In this document: positions 41,321 to 49,330 of the stretch, piece by piece
Position numbering within the stretch: position 1 is the first letter of the stretch
How the letters are laid out: every line of letters begins with the position of its first letter
Assembly (NCBI RefSeq): GCF_002379585.1
Contig: NZ_DFUE01000089.1
Coordinates: 6,858-70,857 of the forward strand
DNA from: Pseudomonas sp. UBA4194
Lineage (GTDB): Bacteria; Pseudomonadota; Gammaproteobacteria; Pseudomonadales; Pseudomonadaceae
Length of the DNA stretch: 64,000 bases
Reading direction: 5' to 3'
Translations under genes and position numbers: made by a program
Notes under the pieces: generated by a model
The model's input: the letters and a program-made list of their open reading frames with translations, nothing else
Told to the model about the DNA's origin: nothing
The model's database searches: none

Positions 41321-42083
41321 TCGCAAGCAATTCTCCAGCCTCGTTCCACATGGCCGCAGCCGTGTGGCCGTAGCCATCGCGGGCGTGTTCGATCACCGCC
41401 TGGTAGCGACACCATTGGCGGGTGCTCAGAGCGGGCAGCGGCTGCACGAATTCAATGGTCCAGGTCAGGCTGCTGCCGGCCGCGGGCTTGGCCAGATAGG
41501 GCAGCAGTGCCGGTGGCCAGGCGTCGGCCAATACCAGCAGCAGCGCTTCGTCGACTGGCTGATCGCGGGTTTCGTTGCGCAGTTGCATCCAGCCTCCGAT
41601 GCCCGCCACCGGGGTATTGCTGAACGGCATCGCGCCGATACCCCAGCGCATGTCCAGATGGCGAATGTATTCCGGTGTCAGGCCTTCGATGTAAGGCAGT
41701 GGTGTGGAGTCTTCCAGGCTTTTCATGGTCGGCAGCGGGACGGCACTGACGCTGACCGCCGAATCTCGTGACAGGCCGAAGCTGGCCTGGACCAGCGTCA
41801 TCACTTCGCCTTTCTGCATGGCCTTGCCCAATACCGAGGTCACCGCGCGACCTTCGCGCAGTATCTCCACTTCGAAACTGATGGGTACCTCGAGCTCGGC
41901 CGGGGCGACGAAGGTGATCGCCATGGAGCGGATCGGGCGGCCGGGGACCTTGGCGGCCATGGCTTCATGCATCAGTGCCGCCATGAGCCCGCCGTAGCAC
42001 GCACGGCCCTGGCTCCAATGGCTGGGCACGATGACCGCATCCGGGGTGAGACGTGCGCTGGCCAGCAGGTCGAAGAGAGTCAT
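41289..42083 (-). CDS. Acyl-CoA thioesterase, double hot-dog (TesB-like) family
   Basis: A 264-residue protein starting MTLFDLLASARLTPD at 42083; a longer frame runs into repeat DNA. The first hot-dog half has SHWSQGRACYGGLMAALMHEAMAAKVPGRPIRSMAITFVAP, the second HLDMRWGIGAMPF and LADAWPPALLPYLAKPAAGSSLTWTIEFVQP with the Asp typical of TesB-like enzymes. It hydrolyses an acyl-CoA of unknown chain. A family B REP pair lies behind its promoter. Confidence 0.88.
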   Translation of the reverse strand: MTLFDLLASARLTPDAVIVPSHWSQGRACYGGLMAALMHEAMAAKVPGRPIRSMAITFVAPAELEVPISFEVEILREGRAVTSVLGKAMQKGEVMTLVQASFGLSRDSAVSVSAVPLPTMKSLEDSTPLPYIEGLTPEYIRHLDMRWGIGAMPFSNTPVAGIGGWMQLRNETRDQPVDEALLLVLADAWPPALLPYLAKPAAGSSLTWTIEFVQPLPALSTRQWCRYQAVIEHARDGYGHTAAAMWNEAGELLAISRQTVTVFG

Positions 42084-42198
42084 GGGATGGCCTTGGAAGT
42101 GAGAGTGGGCGGTGGGTGGATGGTAGCCAGTGGATGGGCGCGGTGCAGCATACAAAAGTGACAATGTTGGGGTGTGGGGGTGCCAAGGCGGGCCTCAT

Positions 42199-42303
42199 CG
42201 CGGGCAGAGCCCGCTCCCACAGGGGGGGCTGGAGGTGGCACAGGGGATATGCAGTGCGATTGGGGCGATGGGGATCGCCCTGTGGGAGCGGGTTCTACCC
42301 GCG
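42199..42303. repeat. Inverted pair of family B REPs
   Basis: cgcgggcagagcccgctcccac (42199-42220) and gtgggagcgggttctacccgcg (42282-42303) face each other 61 bases apart in the gap between the CHAD gene and the thioesterase. No gene is seen in 42084-42329. Confidence 0.88.
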
Positions 42304-42329
42304 ATGGGGCCGGGGCTGGCACACCGAGA

Positions 42330-43091
42330 TCAATCCACCGTCTTGAGCAATTTCTTCAGCACCTTGTCTGCCTTCAGCTCGGCCTTGCGCAAACTCACCG
42401 TCCACCCGGCCACGCAGGGTTGCAGATCCTGTTCCTGCTCGGCCTGCAGCAACCACTGCCAGTGGTCATGCCAATCACCCAGCGCCCCCTGGGCCGCTTT
42501 CAGTTGCTTGACCGTGGCCGCCGGCAGCTTGTCCAGTTCGGGATAAGCTTCGGCGGCATAGCGCACTCGCTTGATCAACAAGCGCAAGCGATGCCGGTCG
42601 TGCGCTGGGTCCTTGAGCGCGGCCAGCAGTTGCTTCCACTGCTTGGCCAGGCGTTTCTCCACGCGCTGGCGCAACCCGCGCACCAGCTTCTGACGCTCGG
42701 CCGCACGCAGGAACCCAGGAAAGGCATCCAGTACCTGCATCAGCTGCGCCACCGGCTGCGATGCCGCGACCTCGGGAAACACCCCGCGCATGGCATCGAC
42801 GCGGCGCTCTGCCGCTTGCTCGAAGCCCTGCCTGGCCAGCCTGGCTGCCAGTACTTCGCGGTCGCGCAACGGCGTGGTCAACTGCCCCACCGCCTTGGCC
42901 GCCTCCTCCAGTTCCTCTACGGCCGGCAAACCACGCAGCGGCCGCAGCAGGCTGCGCAGACGGCGCACACTGGTGCGTAGATCGTGCAGGGCTTCGGCAT
43001 CGGTTTCGTCCTCGAGCCGTGCCTGGCAGGCAAAGAGTTTGATCTGCAACCCCAGCAGTCGAGCAATGAGCGGGTCCAACGTGGCGGACAT
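42330..43091 (-). CDS. CHAD-domain protein
   Basis: A 253-residue helical protein starting MSATLDPLIARLLG at 43091, four bases after tgpA stops. CHAD marks are conserved His and Arg/Lys lined helices: ALHDLRTSVRRLRSLLRPLRGL, TPLRDREVLAARL, HRLRLLIKRVRYAAEAY and ALGDWHDHWQWLLQ. CHAD domains bind inorganic polyphosphate. It is the last gene of the MoxR-DUF58-TgpA unit, which would put polyphosphate binding next to an envelope assembly system (inference). Confidence 0.9.
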   Translation of the reverse strand: MSATLDPLIARLLGLQIKLFACQARLEDETDAEALHDLRTSVRRLRSLLRPLRGLPAVEELEEAAKAVGQLTTPLRDREVLAARLARQGFEQAAERRVDAMRGVFPEVAASQPVAQLMQVLDAFPGFLRAAERQKLVRGLRQRVEKRLAKQWKQLLAALKDPAHDRHRLRLLIKRVRYAAEAYPELDKLPAATVKQLKAAQGALGDWHDHWQWLLQAEQEQDLQPCVAGWTVSLRKAELKADKVLKKLLKTVD

Positions 43092-43095
43092 GGTG

Positions 43096-45084
43096 CTACT
43101 CCGATGGTCTAGAGGGCGGCGCCGAGGCCAACTGCCGGCGCAGAGTACGCAAGGCCGTCTGCATCTGTTCACGCGATACGGCTCGGCCCGCATAACGTTG
43201 GGCGCTGAAGGCATAGGCAAAGTTCATGATCGCTTCGCGCTGATGGGGCAGGTGCGTGGCCGCACGCTCGGCAAACGCCACCGCGCCCTCCCCTGTTTCC
43301 CGCACCAGCCCACGGCGCCGCAGCAGGCGCTCGAACTGGGCGAAGTCCTTGAGCTGCGGGTCGACTCGGCGTTGCCAGGGCTTGAGCAGCCACAGCGCGA
43401 GCAACACCATCACGGCTACGCCACCCACCGGCAGCGCCAGGCGTTGCAAGCCTTTGAACCAGCGCTCGAGAAAGTCCACCTGGGTCTCGCCCTGATAACC
43501 CAGGACCCATCGTTGCCAGCCGTAGTTGAGGTTGTCCCATTGCAGGCGCACCTCGTTGAGCCAGGTCAGGCCGGGATAGCGCAAGGGCGAAAACGGGGAG
43601 CCGGCAAGGAAATTCTCGTCCTCGGACAACGCTTGCTGTAGCCCCTGCTCGACCCGCGCCGGCGCTACCGCCGCAGTGGGATCGACGCTGCGCCAGCCCG
43701 TCCCGCCCTGCCAGTACTCGACCCAGGCATGGGCGTCGAACTGACGCACGGTCAGGTAGTTACCCGCCGGGTTGATTTCGCCGCCCTGATAGCCGGCCAC
43801 CACCCGCGCCGGCACGCCAGCAGCACGCAAGGCGAACACCATGGCGCCGGCGTAGTGGGCGCAGAAGCCGCGCCGGCTGTCGAACAGGAATTCATCGATG
43901 GCATTGGCCCCCAGAGTGGGCGGCTGCAAGGTGTAATGGAACGGCTGCTGGCGGAACTGACGCAGCATCTCGGCCACCAGCGCGTCGGCGCTGGCGAATC
44001 GAGCCTTGAGGTCGATAGCCCATTGGCGCGTGCGCGGATCGCCCTGGGCAGGCAATTGCAGAGCCATACGCTGGCCGAAGGGGGACAGTTCAGGCTCGCG
44101 CACCACTTCAGGCCAGGAGGTAACGGCATACATCAGCGGCTGATCCACCGGACGCCGGCGCTGCAGGCGCCAGTCGGCAAGCTGGCGCACACCGGGCAGC
44201 GAGGTGCGGGCCACATCGAGGCCGAACAGCCAAGGCCTGGCACTGGGTTGCTGAATGATCCGGTAGCTCAATGCCGGCCCGCTGGGCTGCCAGGCCGGTG
44301 CGGGCTGCGCCTGCACCCACGCCGATTGACTCCAGGTGCGACCGTCATAGGCATCCAGGCTCAGGGCGCGCCAGTACAGGTCGCGCTTGGCGGGCATGGC
44401 GCCATCGAAGCTGGCGCGAAACGCCACTTCGCCAGACTGGCCCAGATTGGCCATGTCGGCCGGGCTCATGCTGTCGGACAGCCCCGTCACGCCCTGTCCG
44501 GCATTGGGCAGCGGCAACGACCACAAAGGTTCCAGCCGCGGAAAGAACACGAACAGCAGCACCATCAAGGGCAGTGCCTGGCCAACCAGGCTCAGCGCCA
44601 GCTTCAATGTGGCTTTGGGCTGCGCAATCAAGGCCGTCTGCTGCAGACCGATCAAGGCAGACAACAGCGCGAGCAAGGGCAGCAGGCTATAGAGTGCCCA
44701 CGGCAGGCTGGCATCGAACAGATACGCCACCGCCAGGCAGAACAGCCCCAGGAAGATCACCACCCGGGCATCCCGCGCACCCTGCATTTCCAGGACCTTG
44801 AGCACGAAGGCGGCGACCAGCAGCGCAGCGGTGGCATCCAGCCCGATCAGGCCGCCGCGGGACAGATAGACCCCGGCCGCCACGCCGACCATCAGCAGCA
44901 GCTTGACCAGGCGCCCCGGGTAGGCGGCGCGCATGCGAAACACCTGGACCCGCCACAGCGTGCAACCCAGCCACAGTGGCAACATCCACAACGGCACGTG
45001 CCACCACAGCGGCACCAGCACCAGCGCTTGAGCCACCAACAGCCAGGCCAGGCTGGCCCGCGGAATGGGCAGGACCGGCTTCAT
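43096..45084 (-). CDS. tgpA: Transglutaminase TgpA (DUF3488 + periplasmic transglutaminase core)
   Basis: A 662-residue inner-membrane protein. Six or so N-terminal helices (about 10-175) carry the DUF3488 part; a large periplasmic domain (about 180-550) has the transglutaminase core: SRRGFCAHYAGAMVFALRAAGVPARVVAGYQGGE (catalytic Cys), FDAHAWVEYWQGGTGWRSVDPTAAV (His and Asp). One more helix (about 555-575) and a cytoplasmic DUF4129-like tail follow. PAO1 PA2873 (TgpA) is essential. Start overlaps the DUF58 stop by four bases (ATGA). Confidence 0.94.
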   Translation of the reverse strand: MKPVLPIPRASLAWLLVAQALVLVPLWWHVPLWMLPLWLGCTLWRVQVFRMRAAYPGRLVKLLLMVGVAAGVYLSRGGLIGLDATAALLVAAFVLKVLEMQGARDARVVIFLGLFCLAVAYLFDASLPWALYSLLPLLALLSALIGLQQTALIAQPKATLKLALSLVGQALPLMVLLFVFFPRLEPLWSLPLPNAGQGVTGLSDSMSPADMANLGQSGEVAFRASFDGAMPAKRDLYWRALSLDAYDGRTWSQSAWVQAQPAPAWQPSGPALSYRIIQQPSARPWLFGLDVARTSLPGVRQLADWRLQRRRPVDQPLMYAVTSWPEVVREPELSPFGQRMALQLPAQGDPRTRQWAIDLKARFASADALVAEMLRQFRQQPFHYTLQPPTLGANAIDEFLFDSRRGFCAHYAGAMVFALRAAGVPARVVAGYQGGEINPAGNYLTVRQFDAHAWVEYWQGGTGWRSVDPTAAVAPARVEQGLQQALSEDENFLAGSPFSPLRYPGLTWLNEVRLQWDNLNYGWQRWVLGYQGETQVDFLERWFKGLQRLALPVGGVAVMVLLALWLLKPWQRRVDPQLKDFAQFERLLRRRGLVRETGEGAVAFAERAATHLPHQREAIMNFAYAFSAQRYAGRAVSREQMQTALRTLRRQLASAPPSRPSE

Positions 45085-46037
45085 CGCTGCTCACCGTACA
45101 AGGCCAAGGCACGCAGGCAGGCTTCGCGGTGCGCCTCGCCGCTGTCGGTGTCCAGGCGCAGGCCAGGGAGCTGCAAGGCAAAAGGGCGCTGTTGTCGCGA
45201 CAGTGCCAACACCCAGTAGCACAAGCGCGACAGGCGCTGCTCGACATCGCCGCCCAGGGCGAGAAAGTCCAGGCACAGCTCTTGACCGCGCAAGTCGGCG
45301 AAATCCTTGATCAGCAGGCCCTCGCCCCGCGAATACGCTTTCCAGTGCATGCGTCGCCAGGAGTCACCAGGCTGGTATTGCTTGAGGCCTTGAAAGTCAT
45401 CGACACCCTGGCCGTGCAGACGCTGGGCCTGATCCTCGATATCCAGCGCCTCGCTGTGCAAGGTCGGCACCTCACCCTGCAACGGTTGCGGATACACCAG
45501 CAGCCGCTGCCCGGGATCGACCCAGGTCCAGGCCGTCAGCACGCCCAGCGGGAAGCTGGTTTCGACGCGCATACGCGGCGCCGCCAGCCAGCCACGGCGG
45601 ACGGTCGGCAGGCTCAGCTCAAGCTCCTGCACATGGCTGGGCGCGACATCGATGCGTTGCAGCGCCTGCTTGTCCCAACCCACGCCGATGGCCTGATGTT
45701 CCTTGCCGGTGCTCTCTAGACGCAGGGCAAAACGTGCCTGTTCACCGACGAATACCGACGTGGTGCCATTGCCGCTGATGACCAGGCCACTGAGGTTGCG
45801 GTAGGTGTGCAGAATGGCCACCACGAAAATCGAGCCAAGCAGGAAGACCAGCGCATAGGCCATGCTGTTCTGGTAGTTGATCGCAGCCAGCAACACCAGC
45901 AACAGCACCACGAAGAACCCCGCGCCGCTGCGGCTGGGCAGGATGAAGATACGCCGCTGATTGAGCTCGATGCGTGGCGCCGACGGCAGCCGCCGCGTCT
46001 GCCAGTGCCGCCAGCGCTCGCCGAGCGCGCCCTTCAC
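45081..46037 (-). CDS. DUF58-family protein
   Basis: A 318-residue protein starting at the GTG 46037 that overlaps the MoxR stop (GTGA), then two helices (SGAGFFVVLLLVLLAAINYQ and MAYALVFLLGSIFVVAILHTY) and a soluble DUF58 part with the motif DDFQGLKQYQPGDSWRRMHWKAYSR, which resembles a von Willebrand-A-like core. Such proteins work with MoxR ATPases in envelope assembly. Translational coupling on both sides shows a tight operon. Confidence 0.92.
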   Translation of the reverse strand: MKGALGERWRHWQTRRLPSAPRIELNQRRIFILPSRSGAGFFVVLLLVLLAAINYQNSMAYALVFLLGSIFVVAILHTYRNLSGLVISGNGTTSVFVGEQARFALRLESTGKEHQAIGVGWDKQALQRIDVAPSHVQELELSLPTVRRGWLAAPRMRVETSFPLGVLTAWTWVDPGQRLLVYPQPLQGEVPTLHSEALDIEDQAQRLHGQGVDDFQGLKQYQPGDSWRRMHWKAYSRGEGLLIKDFADLRGQELCLDFLALGGDVEQRLSRLCYWVLALSRQQRPFALQLPGLRLDTDSGEAHREACLRALALYGEQR

Positions 46038-46951
46038 AGCGCCGCCACTTCCCGCAGCAGCCATTGCACCAGTGCGCCACCGCCCTGCCCGGTCGGATCG
46101 GCGCGCTCGCGCAGACGATGGCTGACCACCGAAGGCAATACCGCTTGCACATCTTCGGGAATCACATAGTCGCGGCCTATCAGCAACGCCCAGGCCTTGG
46201 CCGCTGCCAGCAGGGCCAGGCTGCCGCGCGGCGAAAGACCGTAGGCGAACTGCGGCTGGGTGCGGGTCGCCTCGACCAGTCGCAGCACGTAGTCGACCAA
46301 CACATCGCTGACTCGCACCTGCCGCGCCTGCGCCTGCAGGGCGGCCAGTTGTGCGTGGTCCAGCACCGGACTCATACGTGGCAACAGATCGCGGCGGGCC
46401 TCTCCCATCAGCAAGGCTTTTTCTGCCGCCTTGGCCGGATAGCCCAGGGACAGGCGCATGAGGAATCGGTCGAGTTGGGACTCGGGGAGGGCAAAGGTTC
46501 CGCCCTGGGTCGTCGGGTTTTGCGTGGCGATCACGAAAAACGGTTGCGGCAACGGCCGTGTGGCGCCCTCGATGGTGACCTGGCCCTCCTCCATGGCTTC
46601 GAGCAAGGCACTCTGGCTTTTTGGCGTGGCGCGATTGATTTCGTCGGCCAGCACCAGCTCGGCGAAGATGGGGCCCGGGTGAAACACGAACTGCCCGCTG
46701 TCCTTGTCGAACACCGAGGTACCGAGGATATCGCTGGGCAGCAGGTCGGAGGTGAACTGGATGCGCTGGAAGCTCAGCCCCAGTACCTTGGCCAAGGTAT
46801 GGCTGAGGGTGGTCTTGCCCATGCCGGGCAGGTCTTCGATCAACAGGTGGCCATCGGCGATCAGGCACGTGAGCGCCAGGCGTACCTGGGTCTCCTTGCC
46901 CAACAACACTTCATTGACCGCCTGCAGGCATTCATCGAGCTGGCTGCGCAT
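46034..46951 (-). CDS. MoxR-family AAA+ ATPase
   Basis: A 305-residue AAA+ chaperone-like ATPase: Walker A GMGKTTLSHTLA, RIQFTSDLLPSDILGTSVFD, Walker B ELVLADEINRATPKSQSALLEAMEE, sensor 1 VIATQNPTTQGGTFALPESQLDRFLMRL, and sensor 2 LSPRGSLALLAAAKAWALL. It is the first gene of the MoxR-DUF58-TgpA-CHAD unit and probably assembles or activates the TgpA complex. Confidence 0.94.
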   Translation of the reverse strand: MRSQLDECLQAVNEVLLGKETQVRLALTCLIADGHLLIEDLPGMGKTTLSHTLAKVLGLSFQRIQFTSDLLPSDILGTSVFDKDSGQFVFHPGPIFAELVLADEINRATPKSQSALLEAMEEGQVTIEGATRPLPQPFFVIATQNPTTQGGTFALPESQLDRFLMRLSLGYPAKAAEKALLMGEARRDLLPRMSPVLDHAQLAALQAQARQVRVSDVLVDYVLRLVEATRTQPQFAYGLSPRGSLALLAAAKAWALLIGRDYVIPEDVQAVLPSVVSHRLRERADPTGQGGGALVQWLLREVAAL

Positions 46952-47022
46952 GGTTGACGCTCCCTGTCAGTGCTATCAGTAAAACCGCAGGCACTCAGGG
47001 CGAGTGCCGCGACTGCGAGCCC

Positions 47023-47301
47023 TCAACGCCCGGCGCGAGACTCACGAATGTAGAAGCGGGCTTTTTCTGCCTTGCTGGTGCAACCTTCGAAGGCTTCGAA
47101 CTGCTGCTGGGTCTTCGCGCCGGTGAGCAACGACAAGGCCTTGGAGTAACTCACGGTACCGGCAAAGCCTTCGGCCTTGGCCAGATCGAGTTCCTGCCAG
47201 GCAGCGTCGAGCTGGGTGCCACAACTATCACGGTAAGCGGTCTTGCCGGCACAACCGGTCAGAACCAGTGCCAACAACGGCAGGCAGATCCAGGCTTTCA
47301 T
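47023..47301 (-). CDS. Small lipoprotein
   Basis: A 92-residue lipoprotein starting MKAWICLPLLALVLTGCAGK at 47301 (gaggtgcctttg upstream); the lipobox is LTGC. The mature part (YRDSCGTQLDAAWQELDLAK...CTSKAEKARFYIRESRAG) has a Cys pair and is helical. It lies upstream of the MoxR gene on the same strand, 71 bases away. No family name is certain. Confidence 0.75.
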   Translation of the reverse strand: MKAWICLPLLALVLTGCAGKTAYRDSCGTQLDAAWQELDLAKAEGFAGTVSYSKALSLLTGAKTQQQFEAFEGCTSKAEKARFYIRESRAGR

Positions 47302-47368
47302 CAAAGGCACCTCGAGTAAAACGACAGGGTAATGCTGGGTCAGACGATGCGCGAGGAAAAAAGTGCCC

Positions 47369-47391
47369 GTAGCAGCGGCGTAAGCCGCGTC
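47369..47391. repeat. Single family A REP
   Basis: gtagcagcggcgtaagccgc and three further bases, in the gap between the small lipoprotein and the patatin gene. Confidence 0.85.
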
Positions 47392-47492
47392 GCTCTTCAC
47401 GCCAAGCTTATCCAAACAACCCCTCCCCCCTTGAAGCCCCTTCACCAAATGGCGCATCCTCGATCTCGATACCCTCTTCGGACCCTGCCCCC

Positions 47493-48551
47493 ATGAAAAA
47501 ACGAGTCGCCTTGGTACTGGGCTCCGGCGGCGCCCGCGGCTACGCGCACATCGGCGTGATCGAAGAGATCGAGCGCCGCGGTTACGACATCGCCTGCATC
47601 GCAGGTTGCTCCATGGGTGCGGTGGTGGGCGGGATCTACGCGGCCGGCAAACTGCCGGTGTATCGCCAGTGGATCGAGAGCCTGGATTACCTCGACGTAC
47701 TGCGCCTGGTGGACGTCAGCTTTCGCCTGGGGGCGATCCGCGGCGAGAAGGTGTTCGGGCAGATTCGCAAGATCGTCGGCGACGTGAACATCGAAGACTT
47801 GCGCATCCCCTACACAGCGGTCGCCACCGACCTTACCCATCAGCAGGAAATCTGGTTTCAGGAAGGCTGCCTGCATCAAGCCATGCGTGCCTCGGCAGCG
47901 ATACCCAGCCTGTTCACCCCGGTGATGCAGGGTGATCGCATGCTGGTCGATGGCGGGCTGCTGAACCCGTTGCCGATCGTACCGGTGGTGTCCAGTCATT
48001 GCGACCTGATCATCGCCGTGAACCTCAACTCGACCCATCAGAATCACTACCAACTGCCGGTGATCGAACGGCCTGCGGCGTTCAAGATGCGCTTCGACAG
48101 TTTGCTCAATTCCCTGGGCTCGCATTTGCCCTTCCGGCGCAAACAGGCCGAGCAATTGCTGCGCCTGGAGCAGCAGACGCTGCAAGCGACCGCTGCGATC
48201 CTGCCCAACCCTTGGCTGGACAGCGCTTCGCCACAACTCAAGCCACCGCCTGCGGCCCCTGAAGAAGAAGGCGCGCCGAAATCGGCGACCGGTTCGGTGA
48301 TCATCGACAATGTAGGGCCCGCGTCGCTGCTGGATCTGATCAACCAGAGCTTCGAGGTGATGCAGACGTCGCTGGCGCAATACAAGATTGCCGGGTATCC
48401 GCCGGATGTGTTGATCAATGTGCCAAAGCGGGTGTGTCGGTTTTTCGAGTTTTACAAGGCGCCGGAGTTGATTGCGTTGGGGCGGGAGATTGCGCGCGAT
48501 ACGCTGGATGTTTATGAGCGGGAGTCCTCTGACTCTGTCAGACGGCTGTAG
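47493..48551 (+). CDS. Patatin-like phospholipase, RssA type
   Basis: A 352-residue serine lipase-type protein. The oxyanion loop GSGGARGYAHIG, nucleophile elbow GCSMGAVVGGIYA (Ser) and DGGLLNPLPI (Asp of the Ser-Asp dyad) are present. RssA-like proteins are cytoplasmic; a C-terminal region after about 230 is variable and rich in Pro/Glu. The stop codon TAG is contributed by a REP repeat at the end. Confidence 0.9.
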   Translation: MKKRVALVLGSGGARGYAHIGVIEEIERRGYDIACIAGCSMGAVVGGIYAAGKLPVYRQWIESLDYLDVLRLVDVSFRLGAIRGEKVFGQIRKIVGDVNIEDLRIPYTAVATDLTHQQEIWFQEGCLHQAMRASAAIPSLFTPVMQGDRMLVDGGLLNPLPIVPVVSSHCDLIIAVNLNSTHQNHYQLPVIERPAAFKMRFDSLLNSLGSHLPFRRKQAEQLLRLEQQTLQATAAILPNPWLDSASPQLKPPPAAPEEEGAPKSATGSVIIDNVGPASLLDLINQSFEVMQTSLAQYKIAGYPPDVLINVPKRVCRFFEFYKAPELIALGREIARDTLDVYERESSDSVRRL

Positions 48552-48632
48552 CAGCGGCGTAAGCCGCGTCCGGGCGTTACGCGATTGACCTGGTTGGTGG
48601 GAAATGTGGGACGCGGCTTACGCCGCTGCTAC
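48548..48632. repeat. Inverted pair of family A REPs
   Basis: Copies at 48548-48570 and, inverted, 48610-48632 with 39 bases between. The first supplies the patatin stop codon and the pair separates it from the convergent kdpE. Confidence 0.87.
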
Positions 48633-48641
48633 AGGGTTGTT

Positions 48642-49328
48642 TCAGACCATCAGGCGGTATCCCACGCCCGCCTCCGTAGCGATATAGCGGGGCAGTGCGG
48701 GATCATCGCCCAGTTTCTGCCGCAAATGGCCGATCACTATCCGCAGGTAGTGCGTATCCTCCACATGGCTCCCGCCCCAGATATCCTTCAACAACTGCTG
48801 CTGAGAAATCACCCGTCCCGGATAGCGAGCCAGCAGCGCCAGCACGGCGTACTCCTTGCGCGTCAAGGCCACCGGCGCGTCCTCGAGCGTGACTCGGCGC
48901 ATCGCCAGGTCGATGTGCAAGGCGCCCAATTGCAACGCCACCTCGCCGGCCTCGCTGCGGCTGGCCTGGCGCAGCAACGCGCGCACCCGGGCGAGAAATT
49001 CCTGGATACCGAAGGGTTTGGTCACATAGTCGTTGGCGCCATTGTCGAGAGCTTGCACCTTCTGGGTTTCGCTGGCGCGCACCGACAGCACCAGCACCGG
49101 CACGGCCGTCCATTCACGCAGTTCGAGCAATACCTGTTGGCCATCCAGGTCGGGCAGGCCGAGGTCGAGCACCACAAGGTCCGGTTTGGCCAGGGCGGCC
49201 TGGCTCAAGCCCTCGCCGCCGGTACCGGCTTCGATGACCTTGTAGCCTTGGGCGCCGAGGCTGATGCGCAGGAACTTGCGGATCTGCGGCTCGTCATCGA
49301 TTACCAGGACAGTTGCGGCTTCGGTCAT
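48642..49328 (-). CDS. kdpE: KdpE response regulator
   Basis: A 228-residue OmpR-type regulator. The receiver has DDEPQIRKFL, phospho-acceptor Asp55 in VVLDLGLPDLDG, and Lys in NDYVTKPF; the C-terminal winged helix has PVALTRKEYAVLALLARYPGRVISQQQLL and YLRIVIGHLRQKL. It starts at 49328, two bases from the kdpD stop, and controls the kdpFABC operon upstream of kdpD. Confidence 0.95.
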   Translation of the reverse strand: MTEAATVLVIDDEPQIRKFLRISLGAQGYKVIEAGTGGEGLSQAALAKPDLVVLDLGLPDLDGQQVLLELREWTAVPVLVLSVRASETQKVQALDNGANDYVTKPFGIQEFLARVRALLRQASRSEAGEVALQLGALHIDLAMRRVTLEDAPVALTRKEYAVLALLARYPGRVISQQQLLKDIWGGSHVEDTHYLRIVIGHLRQKLGDDPALPRYIATEAGVGYRLMV

Positions 49329-49330
49329 GC

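Noticed and set aside
45081..46868. Long upstream extension of the DUF58 gene into moxR
   Set aside because: Residues before GTG 46037 are an out-of-frame reading of moxR; the GTGA overlap gives a natural coupled start.
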